Source of the DNA: Mixta mediterraneensis
GTDB lineage: Bacteria; Pseudomonadota; Gammaproteobacteria; Enterobacterales; Enterobacteriaceae
Direction of reading: 5' to 3'
DNA: 64,000 nt
NCBI RefSeq assembly: GCF_014946725.1
Contig: NZ_JACFXY010000002.1
Span: 248,001-312,000 of the forward strand
The position numbers and the translations under genes were made by a program. Below are positions 39,975 to 50,008 of the stretch, piece after piece; positions within the stretch are counted from its first letter, which is position 1; each line of letters opens with the position of its first letter. The notes under the pieces are model-generated. The model did not search any database. It saw only the letters and a list, made by a program, of their open reading frames with translations, and was not told where the DNA came from.

Positions 39975-40796
39975 ATGACCATTCTACACAGTGCTGATTT
40001 TTTCCCGGAAGGCGATTACGCGATTGCTATTGAGCCTCGCGTACCGCAGCAGGCCTTTCCTGAACATCATCATGATTTTCATAAAATAGTATTAGTAGAA
40101 CAGGGGTCGGGAATTCATGTGTTTAATGGCCAGCCGCAAACGCTCTGTGCCGGTTGCGTCTGCTTTGTGCGCGATCACGATCGTCATCTTTATGAACAAA
40201 CAGCGAATCTTTGCCTGACCAATGTACTTTATCGCAGCCCTGATGCGTTTCGCTTTCTGTCAGGGTTGCAGGCGCTGCTGCCTGTGGATGATGAAGGCCA
40301 GCATGCCTCGCACTGGCGCATCAATCACAAAGTGATGGCTCAGGCGCTGAATGTGGTTAGCCAGATGCGGCAGGATGATGCGTGGTCGCTGGAAAAACAG
40401 GCGCGTCAGGAACAGCTGTTTTTACAATTACTGGTTTTATTACGTGAGACCTGTCGCAATGAGCAGGCTCAGGATCAGGAAGCGCGGTTACACCGATTGC
40501 TTGACTGGCTGAATGAGCATTACAGTGATGAGATTGTCTGGGAGGCGCTGGCAGATCAGTTTTCGCTGTCGCTACGCACGCTGCATCGACAGATGAAGCA
40601 GCAAACCGGCAGTACGCCGCAGCGCTATCTTAACCGGTTACGCCTGCTACAGGCGCGTCATCTCTTGCGACACAGTGACATGCGTATTACCGATATCGCG
40701 TTTCAGTGCGGTTTCGGTGACAGCAACCATTTTTCTACCCTGTTCAGGCGCGAATTTGGCTGCGCTCCACGCGCGGAGCGCCAACAAATATTGTAA
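39975..40796 (+). CDS. rhaS: L-rhamnose operon activator RhaS
   Basis: This 273-residue AraC-family protein has an N-terminal cupin sensor ([25 protein letters not shown]) and two C-terminal helix-turn-helices ([46 protein letters not shown]). RhaS with rhamnose activates rhaBAD and rhaT. It is divergent from rhaB and is followed after 11 bp by rhaR. Confidence 0.95.
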   Translation: MTILHSADFFPEGDYAIAIEPRVPQQAFPEHHHDFHKIVLVEQGSGIHVFNGQPQTLCAGCVCFVRDHDRHLYEQTANLCLTNVLYRSPDAFRFLSGLQALLPVDDEGQHASHWRINHKVMAQALNVVSQMRQDDAWSLEKQARQEQLFLQLLVLLRETCRNEQAQDQEARLHRLLDWLNEHYSDEIVWEALADQFSLSLRTLHRQMKQQTGSTPQRYLNRLRLLQARHLLRHSDMRITDIAFQCGFGDSNHFSTLFRREFGCAPRAERQQIL

Positions 40797-40807
40797 AGGA
40801 GTCAACC

Positions 40808-41680
40808 ATGACGTTGATACTCAGTCGAGAGGATTACTTTCCCGCCGCCAGTTTGCCGGTGGCGGTGGCCGAACGTATGCCTCAGCCCTCTTTTCCGCCT
40901 CATCGACATGAGTTCAGCGAGATTGTTATCGTCTGGCGCGGTAATGGCCTGCATATCCTCAACGATCGCCCCTGGCTAATCACCTGCGGCGACGTCTTTT
41001 ATATTCGCGATAATGACTGCCACAGTTACGATAGCGTCAACGACCTGGTGCTGGATAATATCTTGTACTGTCGCGACCGCTTTGGTCTCGGGCTGGAGTG
41101 GAATCAACTGCTACCACCGCAAGGCGATGATGCACCCCGCTGCTGGCGCTTAACGACGCGCGGTATGGCGTTAGCGCGCAGCGTGATTACCCAGCTTGAA
41201 CGTGAAAGCCGCAAAACCGATCCGCTTTCGATACAGTTATCTGAAGCATTATTCCTACAACTGGCGTTGATTTTACGTCGTCATGGTTATGCAGCCGATC
41301 GCCCGTGGGCACTGCCTGAAGGCGAACAGCTCGACTTGCTGATGTCAGCCTTACAAGGCGCGATTGCTCGTCCTTTCGATCTGGCGCTATTTTGTCAGCA
41401 AAATCAACTTAATGAACGCGCGCTTAAACAGCTTTTTCGCCAGCAAACCGGTATGACCGTTGGTCATTACCTGCGTCAGTTGCAACTCTGCCAGGCGAAA
41501 TATCTGTTACGTACTCAGGATTGTCTGATTGGAGAAGTCGCTGCCCGCTGTGGCTTTGATGACAGCAACTATTTTTCGGTGGTGTTTACCCGGGATACAG
41601 GTCTGACGCCCAGTGCCTGGCGCCAGCGTTTCTTTGCACCTCGCCCCGCCAGCCAAACCACCGCTATGGCAAAACCGTAA
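40808..41680 (+). CDS. rhaR: L-rhamnose regulon activator RhaR
   Basis: This 290-residue AraC-family activator is paralogous to RhaS. The cupin part reads [21 protein letters not shown] and the C-terminal helix-turn-helix [19 protein letters not shown]. RhaR activates rhaSR. The start follows AAAGGAG by 6 bases. A stable hairpin follows the stop. Confidence 0.95.
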   Translation: MTLILSREDYFPAASLPVAVAERMPQPSFPPHRHEFSEIVIVWRGNGLHILNDRPWLITCGDVFYIRDNDCHSYDSVNDLVLDNILYCRDRFGLGLEWNQLLPPQGDDAPRCWRLTTRGMALARSVITQLERESRKTDPLSIQLSEALFLQLALILRRHGYAADRPWALPEGEQLDLLMSALQGAIARPFDLALFCQQNQLNERALKQLFRQQTGMTVGHYLRQLQLCQAKYLLRTQDCLIGEVAARCGFDDSNYFSVVFTRDTGLTPSAWRQRFFAPRPASQTTAMAKP

Positions 41681-41681
41681 A

Positions 41682-41704
41682 GCGAGCCTGCATTGCAGGC
41701 TCGC
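41682..41704. terminator. Hairpin between convergent rhaR and rhaT
   Basis: An 11-bp perfect stem (GCGAGCCTGCA 41682-41692, TGCAGGCTCGC 41694-41704) lies directly after rhaR. The loop is very short and no T-run follows, so it probably opens a few pairs and acts as a bidirectional terminator. Confidence 0.7.
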
Positions 41705-41717
41705 CATTGCTTTGACG

Positions 41718-42752
41718 TTAAGCCGCCAGGCCAAGACCCACGATGTTAGCGGCGATGACGATAACGACGCAGCCAATTGATAGCACACCAATCGGACGAC
41801 GCCCGACTGATTTCCACTCTTTCATCAATAACCCAACCAAACCACCACACAGCACATACAGGCTCATGTGCAGCATCCAGCTCACATAGTCGTACTGCGG
41901 TGGGATTTTGGCGTGGCCCCAGGCATAAAAGAAGAATTGCAGATACCACATGGTGCCGCCGAGTACGGCAAAAGCGATGTTAGCCAGCAGCAACGGTTTC
42001 GCCAGTGAGAAATCCTTACGCACCGACAGCTCGGGTTTGGTTGCCAGGCGGAAGAAACAGAATGCCAGGTTAACCAGCGCACCGCCGCCCATAATAACGA
42101 CATAGCCAGGCAACGCGACGTAGAGCGGATCGATACCGGTCTGCGCGGCGGCTTCATGCATGGGTTTTGCTGCGTCCATGGCAAACGACATGCCTGCCGA
42201 GAAAATGCCGCACATGATCGCCAGCACTAAGCCTTTCTTCAGGTTGAACTCTTCGGCGTTAATGCCCAGCGCACGCTCTTTCAACAGACCGGCGCGCGAC
42301 ACGATCGCCACCCCAATCAGCGCGACGAACACGCCCAGCAGCGTTAGCCGCCCACCCGTTGAGGCAAACAGCTCGCCAAAGCGTCCCTGAATCAGCGGCG
42401 TCATCAGTGTACCCACCATCAGCGTAATGCCAATAGCAATACCTATTCCCATCGACATGCCGAGATAGCGCATAGTGAGGCCATAGTTGATGTTCCCTAC
42501 GCCCCACATAGCGCCAAAAAGGAACACCGGAAGCAGCTGAGAGAAGTTAAAGCTGCCGTAATATGCCCAGAAGTCTGGCAGTAATACAGCGCTGACCGCC
42601 CATGGCAAAATCAGCCATGACATCACACCGCCCACTGACCACATGGTTTCCCATGACCATCTTTTCACCTGTTTAAAAGGCGCGTAGAAGCACGCGGCAC
42701 TGGCAGCTCCGACAAAATGCCAGAAGATACCTGCAATAATGGCACTGTTCAT
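41718..42752 (-). CDS. rhaT: L-rhamnose/proton symporter RhaT
   Basis: This 344-residue, ten-helix permease matches RhaT ([23 protein letters not shown] at the N-terminus, [26 protein letters not shown]). It imports L-rhamnose with H+. Located next to rhaR and convergent with it, as in E. coli. Confidence 0.95.
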   Translation of the reverse strand: MNSAIIAGIFWHFVGAASAACFYAPFKQVKRWSWETMWSVGGVMSWLILPWAVSAVLLPDFWAYYGSFNFSQLLPVFLFGAMWGVGNINYGLTMRYLGMSMGIGIAIGITLMVGTLMTPLIQGRFGELFASTGGRLTLLGVFVALIGVAIVSRAGLLKERALGINAEEFNLKKGLVLAIMCGIFSAGMSFAMDAAKPMHEAAAQTGIDPLYVALPGYVVIMGGGALVNLAFCFFRLATKPELSVRKDFSLAKPLLLANIAFAVLGGTMWYLQFFFYAWGHAKIPPQYDYVSWMLHMSLYVLCGGLVGLLMKEWKSVGRRPIGVLSIGCVVIVIAANIVGLGLAA

Positions 42753-43109
42753 TGTTATTCCTTGGTAAGGTTGAGGCCTACAGGAAACCCAGCGGTTCCC
42801 GCTTAACAGGCAGTCTACGGTTTGCAGGAATTCATCAGCCTTTGGATGGCTGCCGGAGACGCCAGCCTGATGGCAATATTTGCCCGTTACTCCTGTTGGA
42901 GATCACAAATTAGCATTTGTCGGAAATTCAGATGCTCAACCTGTTAAGCTGCTTATTATTAAGATATTTTTTGTTTTTTTGTGGTGTGGCGCAGCACATT
43001 TTCGTACTGATTGCCGCCATAGCGGGCAGTCTGGCAAAGAGAGAAAGAATGCTTTTCATCGGCGTGTTGAAACCGTATAAACGAATTTTCATCAATATAA
43101 GGGATTGTG
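42753..43109. other. Region upstream of rhaT
   Basis: No gene is supported. CAGCC-N7-GGCTG (42837-42853) resembles the inverted repeat in the rhaB promoter region and may be a RhaS site for rhaT. A CRP-like half-site, AGATCACA, lies at 42900-42907. Confidence 0.45.
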
Positions 43110-43433
43110 ATGACAACGAAGCGGTTAACGCTGCTTCTTTCACGCTCGGTCAGCCGCGTAATGTTGGATGATCTGCGCACCTTTTTACCTGCTGGCGCGG
43201 TGAGCGTTTTTATTAATGGGCTGGATGAATCGCAGTACGCGACGGTGGAGTGTCTGCAAAACGCGGAAGATTGCGCGCTGATTGCCTCAGCGCTCGTGGT
43301 CTGGCGGCAGCCTGGACAAATCCACCGCCTGACTTACAAGAAGGGTGAAGTGTCGCGTGATGTCGATGACGCTACACAATTTCAGTTATTCACGATGTTG
43401 AAAACCCATCGCGCAGTGTTGCAAATAGCGTGA
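43110..43433 (+). CDS. Hypothetical protein, 107 residues
   Basis: The ATG at 43110, after AAGGGA (a GTG at 43107 is also possible), opens 107 residues beginning MTTKRLTLLLSRSVSRVMLD. There is no signal peptide or membrane segment. The composition is mixed alpha/beta, with ALIASALVVWRQPGQIHRLTYKKGEV in the middle. It is placed between rhaT and a tiny membrane-protein gene. I do not recognise the family, and regulation with the rhamnose genes is not implied. Confidence 0.65.
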   Translation: MTTKRLTLLLSRSVSRVMLDDLRTFLPAGAVSVFINGLDESQYATVECLQNAEDCALIASALVVWRQPGQIHRLTYKKGEVSRDVDDATQFQLFTMLKTHRAVLQIA

Positions 43434-43476
43434 TAACATTAGCACCCCGTTTACAACAGTCATTAACAGGTAAATA

Positions 43477-43575
43477 ATGAGAATTGGCATTCTGTTTCCC
43501 ATCGCCATTATTATTGCGGGCGTGGGTTTTTTAGCCTGGTTTATCGGCAGTGGCCTGGCCATGCCTGGCTCCTGA
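43477..43575 (+). CDS. Small single-helix membrane protein, 32 residues
   Basis: ATG at 43477, after AACAGG, to TGA at 43573-43575 encodes 32 residues. After MRIG there is an uninterrupted hydrophobic helix (ILFPIAIIIAGVGFLAWFI) and then GSGLAMPGS. The layout is that of enterobacterial small membrane proteins, often accessory subunits or stress proteins. It begins 44 bp after the hypothetical gene and may be co-transcribed. No family was assigned. Confidence 0.6.
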   Translation: MRIGILFPIAIIIAGVGFLAWFIGSGLAMPGS

Positions 43576-43583
43576 AGCGCGTA

Positions 43584-43850
43584 TTAGCGTAGTTGGCTGT
43601 CTTTACTGCCGCGGCGGTTAAACAGCCCAGCCCCTTTCTGTTGCTTATCCATTTTCTCCTGACAGTCCACACAATAGCGTACGCCCTGTAGCGCACGTCG
43701 CCGTGCCTCGGGAATAGGTTCGCCACAGGCTTCACATTCCGTCGCGCTTTCGCCATGGCCCAGAGACTGACGCACGCGCGTAATTTCATCGTTAACTGTA
43801 CTGTCGATCTGCTCTTGTACTGCCCCTTCAGACGCCCAACCATTTGCCAT
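43584..43850 (-). CDS. DksA/TraR-family zinc-finger protein (YbiI-like)
   Basis: This 88-residue protein has the C4 zinc finger CEACGEPIPEARRRALQGVRYCVDC in its second half (four cysteines). A preceding helix (VQEQIDSTVNDEITRVRQSL) completes the short DksA/TraR type, close to E. coli YbiI. Short members may bind the RNA polymerase secondary channel. The N-terminal coiled coil of DksA is missing, as usual for this group. Confidence 0.9.
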   Translation of the reverse strand: MANGWASEGAVQEQIDSTVNDEITRVRQSLGHGESATECEACGEPIPEARRRALQGVRYCVDCQEKMDKQQKGAGLFNRRGSKDSQLR

Positions 43851-44048
43851 GATTTCGCCCTCAATTTAACTTAACTCACTCTTTATTTTACAACAAATTC
43901 ACAAATCTGCTGTCAATGTCATGCCAACCTGCGGTTGGTTGCCATACAAAGTAAGGCGCTGGCAATCAGAAAAAGGTGCTGCACCCGGAACTGTTTCACG
44001 CTGCATTGATTACATAATTGTAACGTACCGATAGCGGAGAACCTGCGA

Positions 44049-45485
44049 ATGACAATACATCTTCAACATTATATTAATGGCGAATTTGTTTCCCATCAGA
44101 GTGATAAGTGGATTGAGGTAATTAACCCGTCAACCGAGGCGCTGCTGTCGCGCATTCCTGAAGGCAACGCTGAAGACGCCAGCCGCGCGATTGCCGCCGC
44201 AGAAACAGCGCAGCCTGGCTGGGAAGCGTTACCTGCCGTTGAGCGCGGCGTCTGGTTACGCAAAATCGCCGCAGCGGTTCGCGAGCGTGAGCCTGAACTC
44301 ACTGCGACGATTGTTGCTGAAGGTGGAAAAACGCAAGGCCTGGCAAAAACAGAAGTGATGTTTACGGCTGACTACCTTGAATACATGGCTGAATGGGCGC
44401 GCCGTTACGAAGGTGAAATCATTAATAGCGATCGTCCAAACGAAAACATTTTCCTGTTTAAAAAAGCCATTGGCGTGACCACTGGCATTCTGCCCTGGAA
44501 CTTCCCGTTCTTTCTGATTGCCCGTAAAGCAGCGCCTGCTCTGATTACCGGCAACACCATCGTGATCAAACCAAGTGAACTTACACCCAACAATGCCGGC
44601 ATTTTTGCTGAAATCCTGCAAGAAATTGGTTTACCCAAAGGCGTTATCAACTTTGTTTATGGTTACGGCCCGGAAGTTGGCCAGGAGCTGGCGGCCAATC
44701 CAAAGGTAGGATTAGTCAGCCTGACCGGCAGCGTCGGCGCAGGTGTCGCGACGATGGCTGCCGCGGCAAAAAACGTGACGAAAGTTTCCCTGGAGCTGGG
44801 AGGCAAAGCGCCTGCCATCGTCATGGATGATGCGGATCTTGATATCGCCGTCAAAGCCATTGTCAGTTCTCGCGTGATCAATACTGGACAAGTATGTAAC
44901 TGTGCTGAGCGCGTCTATGTGCAGGAAGGCATCTACGATCGCTTTATCACCGCCCTCACCGCAGCGTTTAAAGAGGTTAAGTTTGGCGATCCGGCGCAGC
45001 AAACGGATATCGATATGGGGCCGTTAATTACGGCGGTGGCGTTACAGCGCGTGGAACAAAAAGTGGCGAACGCCGTTGCGGATGGCGCTAACGTGGTGCT
45101 GGGTGGAAAACGTGCCGGTGATAAAGGCTTCTTCTTTGAGCCGACTATCATCACGCATGTGCGTCAGGATATGGAGATCATGCAGGAAGAGATCTTTGGT
45201 CCGGTACTGCCGGTAATGACGTTTAAAACGCTGGACGAGGCGATTGAATTAGCTAACGATTGTGAATATGGCCTGACCTCTTCGCTCTATACGCAAAACC
45301 TCAATACCACGATGAACGCGCTGCGTAAGCTGAAGTTTGGTGAAACCTATGTCAATCGTGAGAACTTTGAAGCGATGCAAGGCTTTCATGCGGGCTGGCG
45401 TAAATCTGGCGTTGGCGGGGCTGACGGTAAACATGGCCTGGAAGAGTTTCTGCAAACGCACGTTGCTTATCTGCAATTCAGTTAA
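44049..45485 (+). CDS. aldA: Lactaldehyde/aldehyde dehydrogenase AldA
   Basis: This 478-residue NAD-dependent aldehyde dehydrogenase follows E. coli AldA. It has the cofactor region LPWNFPFFLIARKAAPAL, catalytic Glu in VSLELGGKAP near residue 251, and nucleophilic Cys in NTGQVCNCAERVY near residue 285. AldA oxidises L-lactaldehyde, the RhaD product, to L-lactate. Its location about 1.3 kb from rhaT (after three small genes) therefore completes the aerobic rhamnose pathway here. It has its own terminator. Confidence 0.95.
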   Translation: MTIHLQHYINGEFVSHQSDKWIEVINPSTEALLSRIPEGNAEDASRAIAAAETAQPGWEALPAVERGVWLRKIAAAVREREPELTATIVAEGGKTQGLAKTEVMFTADYLEYMAEWARRYEGEIINSDRPNENIFLFKKAIGVTTGILPWNFPFFLIARKAAPALITGNTIVIKPSELTPNNAGIFAEILQEIGLPKGVINFVYGYGPEVGQELAANPKVGLVSLTGSVGAGVATMAAAAKNVTKVSLELGGKAPAIVMDDADLDIAVKAIVSSRVINTGQVCNCAERVYVQEGIYDRFITALTAAFKEVKFGDPAQQTDIDMGPLITAVALQRVEQKVANAVADGANVVLGGKRAGDKGFFFEPTIITHVRQDMEIMQEEIFGPVLPVMTFKTLDEAIELANDCEYGLTSSLYTQNLNTTMNALRKLKFGETYVNRENFEAMQGFHAGWRKSGVGGADGKHGLEEFLQTHVAYLQFS

Positions 45486-45491
45486 ATAGAG

Positions 45492-45521
45492 CTGGGCCGT
45501 TTATTCAGCGGCCCGGTTTTT
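45492..45521 (+). terminator. Intrinsic terminator of aldA
   Basis: CTGGGCCG (45492-45499) pairs with CGGCCCGG (45509-45516), followed by five T residues. It lies between aldA and the convergent MHS pseudogene. Confidence 0.88.
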
Positions 45522-46236
45522 ATGTCACGCGTTTACCGCTGCGCAACAAGGCCAGACCACTTAACAATGCCACCGCCATTAAATAATAACCTGATGCCGG
45601 TGGTGCTAATCAACATGCTACATATCAATGGTGCGAATCCGCCGAACACCGTCACTGCCACGTTATAGCTGATCGCCATGCCGCGGGTGCGTGTGGTCAC
45701 CGGGAAGATATCGGCCATCACTGACGGCACAGTGGAGAAAGAGAGCAACTTCAGCAATGCCATCCATCCCACCAGCAAAATTAGCGTGGTTGGCGTGGTG
45801 TGATTGACCATCGCTTTAAACGCCGGAGAGATAGTCACGATCAGCAACAGCAGCGAACCCCACATCAGCGGCAATCGACCAAGACGCTCAGCCCATAATC
45901 CCATGATCGGCGTCACCACGGTTAAAATGATCCCGGCCACCAGCGTTGCGCTAAAGGCTACCCATCCCGAAATGCAGCGTTTTAGTCGCATAAGTCGGGA
46001 TGTAGTTGAGCATGTAGTTGACGGCTGTTGAGATTACCATCAGGCCAATCGCCAGCAGGATTAATGATTTCTGGCGACCAAATAGTGCCTTCAAGGGGGC
46101 CGCATGCTTCTCCTGCTCGGTAAAACTGGCTGGTTCATGGATATGACGACGAATGTACCCGCCCAGCGGCCCATCACTGGGATGGACAGCAAACTGCGTC
46201 AGAGCACATAAAAATGCGGGCCGCAGCCCGCAGTCA
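45520..46236 (-). pseudogene. MHS-family MFS transporter remnant (truncated, two frameshifts)
   Basis: Only the C-terminal half of a metabolite:H+ symporter survives. Frame 1 covers GPLGGYIRRHIHEPASF to YIPTYATKTLHFG (about 46190-45970). Frame 2 covers WVAFSATLVAGIILTVVTPIMG to LICSMLISTTG (about 45970-45600). Frame 3 covers GYYLMAVALLSGLALLRSGKRVT and a TAA at 45520-45522. The first six helices are missing where the gene abuts the DppA-like gene. The retained motif MADIFPVTTRTRGMAISYN points to the citrate/dicarboxylate-type MHS group. It is clearly non-functional and older than the single-stop pseudogenes. Confidence 0.82.
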
Positions 46237-47829
46237 CTATTTAATATCCACCTGATAAAAAATATGCTTACCAAACGGATCGACTTCATAGCCGCTCACC
46301 GATTTACGTACCGGCTCGAAGATGGTCGAATGGGCAATCATTACCGCAGGCATTTGATCATGCATTATCTGTTGCGCCTGCATATAGAGTGCGGTGCGTT
46401 TGCCTTGATCCGGCTCGGCTCGCGCTTCGGTGATCAGTTTTTCAAATGGCTGATAGCACCATTTAGAGGCGTTGGAACCGCCTTTAGCCGAAGTGCAGCT
46501 GTAAAGCGGGCCGAAGAAGTTATCCGGATCGCCTGTCGCGGTAGTCCAGCCCATCAATGCCGCCTGGTGTTCGCCGCTGCGTACACGCTTGAGATATTCC
46601 CCCCATTCGTAACTGACAATATTGGCTTTGATTCCCACTTTTGCCCAGTCGGCCTGAATCATCTCCGCCATACGGCGCGCATTTGGATTGTAGGGACGCT
46701 GAACCGGCATGGCCCAGAGCGAGATTTCAGTGCCTGGCTTAATACCCGCCTGCTGTAACAGTGCTTTGGCTTTTTCAGGATCGTAATCGTAATCTTTTAG
46801 CGCCTTATCTGCGCTCCAGACGCCTGGCGGCAAAATGTTTTTAGCCACAGAGCCTGTGCCCTTAAAAATGGCGTCAATGATTGCGGGCTTGTTGATTGCC
46901 ATCGCTAACGCCTGGCGTACCTGAACGTTATCCAGCGGCGCTTTGGTGGTATTGAAGGCCAGAAAACCGGTATTAAGTCCCGCTTTCTGTGCCAGCGTGA
47001 TGTCTGCGTTGTCGCGCATCTTTTCTAAATCAGCCGGGTTGGGAAACGGCATCACCTGGCACTCATTTTTTTCCAGCCTGGCATAGCGCACTGACGCGTC
47101 TGGCGTGATGCTAAAAATCAGTCGATCTAGTTTGGCTTTGCCCTGCCAGTAATCAGGAAAAGCTTTGTACAAAATGCGCGAATCTTTCTGATACTGCGCC
47201 AGTTCGAATGGCCCGGTGCCAATGGGATTCATATCGACTTTTTCAGGCGTACCCGCTTTCAACATCTTGTCGGCATATTCAGCGGAATGAATTGACGCAA
47301 AATACCAGGCTAAATCGGCGAGGAATGGCGCTTCGGCATGAGATAGCGTAAAGCGCACGGTATGGTCATCAACGCGCTCAATGCTTTTGATCAGCGTAGC
47401 CAGTTCCAGGCTGTCAAAATTAGCGTAGGTGCCGCCAGAAACAGCGTGATAAGGGTTGCTGGGGTCCTTCTGGCGCATAAAAGAGAAGATGACGTCATCC
47501 GCGTTGAAATCGCGACTGGGTTTGAAAAATTTGTTGCTCTGGAATTTAACGTTATGTCGCAGATGAAAGGTGTAAACCGTGCCGTCCGGGCTGATTTCCC
47601 AGCGTTCAGCCAGGCTCGGCACCAGTTCGGTAGTGCCGGTTTTAAAATCGACCAAACGGTTAAATACCGGCACCGCACTGGCATCCACGCTAGTACCGGA
47701 GGTGTAGAGTTGTGGGTTAAAGTTTTCTGGCGAACCTTCCGAGCAATAGACTAACGTTTTCGCGTTGACGCTTGCGGTCATACTCATCCCAGCGGCAAGC
47801 AGCGTTAACATGGCTATCTTCAATTTCAT
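46237..47829 (-). CDS. Periplasmic dipeptide/oligopeptide-binding protein, DppA-like
   Basis: The ATG at 47829 (47835 also possible) gives about 530 residues of the SBP_bac_5 family. The leader is MKLKIAMLTLLAAGMSMTASVNA. The mature protein resembles DppA (LVYCSEGSPENFNPQLYTSGTS, NPIGTGPFELAQYQKD, GWTTATGDPDNFFGPLYSC). DppA binds dipeptides and heme. Here no dppBCDF permease genes adjoin it, so it is an orphan paralog that would use a transporter encoded elsewhere. It is divergent from pepT. Confidence 0.88.
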   Translation of the reverse strand: MKLKIAMLTLLAAGMSMTASVNAKTLVYCSEGSPENFNPQLYTSGTSVDASAVPVFNRLVDFKTGTTELVPSLAERWEISPDGTVYTFHLRHNVKFQSNKFFKPSRDFNADDVIFSFMRQKDPSNPYHAVSGGTYANFDSLELATLIKSIERVDDHTVRFTLSHAEAPFLADLAWYFASIHSAEYADKMLKAGTPEKVDMNPIGTGPFELAQYQKDSRILYKAFPDYWQGKAKLDRLIFSITPDASVRYARLEKNECQVMPFPNPADLEKMRDNADITLAQKAGLNTGFLAFNTTKAPLDNVQVRQALAMAINKPAIIDAIFKGTGSVAKNILPPGVWSADKALKDYDYDPEKAKALLQQAGIKPGTEISLWAMPVQRPYNPNARRMAEMIQADWAKVGIKANIVSYEWGEYLKRVRSGEHQAALMGWTTATGDPDNFFGPLYSCTSAKGGSNASKWCYQPFEKLITEARAEPDQGKRTALYMQAQQIMHDQMPAVMIAHSTIFEPVRKSVSGYEVDPFGKHIFYQVDIK

Positions 47830-47947
47830 TATCATCCTCGCTTTTTATTGACTTCCGATGAGCAGAATATCTAAATGAATCATTGAGATGCTTAATTGAT
47901 AGCATGATTCGGCTTGCTGGCGAACCCTGGAACAATAAGGAATAGTG

Positions 47948-49174
47948 ATGACCGTAAAATTAGAGACGCAATTAACGCAGCGATTTTTCCGTTATCTGGC
48001 AGTAAGCAGCCAAAGCGATGCGAAATCCACCACGCTGCCGAGTACGCCGAGTCAACATGCCATGGCGAAATTGCTCGCTGACGAACTGCAAACGCTGGGG
48101 CTGGATGAGATCATTATCGACCAGCACGCCACCGTGACCGCCATTAAGCGTGGAAATCGTCCTGATGCGCCGCGCATCGGTTTTATCACTCACATTGATA
48201 CCGTTGATGTGGGCTTGTCGCCAGATATTCATCCACAAATTTTAACCTGGCAAGGGGAAGACCTGTGCCTGAATGTACAGCAGGATATTTGGCTGCGCCG
48301 TGATGAACATCCAGAGATTGCGCCCTATCTGGGGGAAGAGATTATCTTCAGCGATGGCACCAGCGTGCTGGGCGCAGATAACAAAGCGGCCGTGACGGTA
48401 GTCATGACGCTAATGGAAAATCTTCAGGGCGAGCATGGCGACATTGTGGTGGCGTTTGTGCCTGATGAAGAGATCGGCCTGCGAGGCGCAAAAGCTCTCG
48501 ACCTGGAAACACGCTTTAACGTCGATTTTGCCTGGACAATCGACTGCTGCGAACTCGGCGAAGTGGTATATGAAAACTTTAACGGCGCGTCGGCAGAAAT
48601 AAAGTTCACTGGCGTGCCTGCTCATCCTATGTCAGGTAAAGGCGTGCTGGTGAATCCTTTACTGATGGCACATGATTTTATCAGCCAGTTTGATCGTCAG
48701 GAGACGCCCGAACATACCGAAGGCCGCGAAGGCTATATTTGGTTCAATGAAATTCAGGCCAATGCCAGCCAGGCAACGCTGAAAGCCTCGATTCGTGATT
48801 TTGATCTGAATAGCTATCAGGCGCGCAAAGAGAAATTGCAACAGGCAGTCGAAGATATCGCCGCACGTTACCCAACCGGCCACGTCTACATTGCTATAAC
48901 CGATATTTACAGCAACATCAGTAATGCGCTGGGTGACGATCGTCGGGCAATTGATTTGATTTTCACGGCGCTGGCCGAACTGGATATTGAGCCGAAGGTG
49001 ATACCGATGCGTGGCGGTACAGACGGCGCTGCGTTATCAGCAAAAGGTTTGCTTACGCCTAATTTCTTTACCGGCGCGCATAATTTCCATTCGCGTTTCG
49101 AATTTTTGCCCATTACCTCGTTTGTGAAGTCTTATCAGGTTGCGGAAAAACTCTGTTATCTGGCGGCTCGCTGA
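47948..49174 (+). CDS. pepT: Peptidase T (tripeptide aminopeptidase)
   Basis: The ATG at 47948 gives 408 residues of the M20 metallopeptidase family. Metal ligands are visible in THIDTVDVG (His), SVLGADNKAAVTVVM (bridging Asp) and FVPDEEIGLRGAKAL (the Glu pair). PepT removes the N-terminal residue of tripeptides and is FNR-induced in Salmonella. It is divergent from the DppA-like gene, a peptide-use pairing. Confidence 0.95.
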   Translation: MTVKLETQLTQRFFRYLAVSSQSDAKSTTLPSTPSQHAMAKLLADELQTLGLDEIIIDQHATVTAIKRGNRPDAPRIGFITHIDTVDVGLSPDIHPQILTWQGEDLCLNVQQDIWLRRDEHPEIAPYLGEEIIFSDGTSVLGADNKAAVTVVMTLMENLQGEHGDIVVAFVPDEEIGLRGAKALDLETRFNVDFAWTIDCCELGEVVYENFNGASAEIKFTGVPAHPMSGKGVLVNPLLMAHDFISQFDRQETPEHTEGREGYIWFNEIQANASQATLKASIRDFDLNSYQARKEKLQQAVEDIAARYPTGHVYIAITDIYSNISNALGDDRRAIDLIFTALAELDIEPKVIPMRGGTDGAALSAKGLLTPNFFTGAHNFHSRFEFLPITSFVKSYQVAEKLCYLAAR

Positions 49175-49179
49175 GAAAA

Positions 49180-49205
49180 CTGTCGGGTGTGATAGCGCCC
49201 GACAG
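49180..49205. terminator. Hairpin between convergent pepT and the binding-protein pseudogene
   Basis: CTGTCGGG pairs with CCCGACAG over a 10-base loop, located 5 bp after the pepT stop. No strong T-run follows. Confidence 0.7.
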
Positions 49206-49212
49206 TATCCAG

Positions 49213-49991
49213 TTATTTCTTCACGCTGACATCAATGCCAGGAAAGTATTTTTCAGCCAGCTTCTTCACGGTGCCATCAGTCTGGACTTTGACAATTGCC
49301 GCATCCAGTGACTGCTTCAGTCCGGCATCGCCTTTACGCAAGCCAAAACCAATGCCCGTTCCCAGGATGGTATCGTCTTCTACCGGCTTGCCGATAAAAG
49401 AAAACCCCTTGCATTGCGGCTTGCTGAGGAAACCTGACTGTCCAGCCGCAGACATGACCAGCGTGCCGTCCAGACGACCTGCGACCATATCGTTATAAAC
49501 CTGGTTTTGATCCTGATATGACGTTACGGTAACGCCCTGTGATTCCCAATGCTTTTTGGCATAGGTTTCCTGAATCGAACCCTGCAATACGCCAATGTTT
49601 TGCCTTTCAGCGCGTCTGCGGTGGGGGCCGTCACCTGCCCTTCTTTACCAATTAACATGGTTGGAATGCGGTAAATCGGGTTGGTAAAATCGATGCTTTT
49701 AGCGCGCGCTTCAGTGATATTCATTGCGGAGTTAATTGCGTCGAATTTTTTTGCGGTCAGCGCCGGAATTAACGCATCAAAACTGCTTTCAACCCAGTTA
49801 CAGGTAAAGTTACCTGCTTTACAGATGGCATTCCCCAGATCAATGTCGAATCCTTCCAGCTCACCTTGCGCGTTACGGCTTTCAAAGGGCGGATACTGTG
49901 ATTCGAGACCATAACGAAGGCTTTCCTGAGCAAATGCGTGTATTGACGTCATCATACCCAGAGCGAGAAACAGCGCATTCAGTTTTTTCAT
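49213..49991 (-). pseudogene. Amino-acid ABC transporter binding protein, single frameshift
   Basis: The two frames together form a full SBP_bac_3 protein of about 259 residues. The first part has a leader (LNALFLALGMMTSIHAFA), LRYGLESQYPPFESRN and AINSAMNITEARAKSIDFTNPIY. The second continues GVLQGSIQETYAKKHWESQGV through LAEKYFPGIDVSVKK. The join KGKT-IGVLQGS shows loss of one base near 49594-49597, in the threonine codon. It is related to HisJ, ArgT and ArtJ (basic amino acids). No permease or ATPase genes adjoin it. Confidence 0.88.
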
Positions 49992-50008
49992 TCTTCATTA
50001 ACCCCTGA

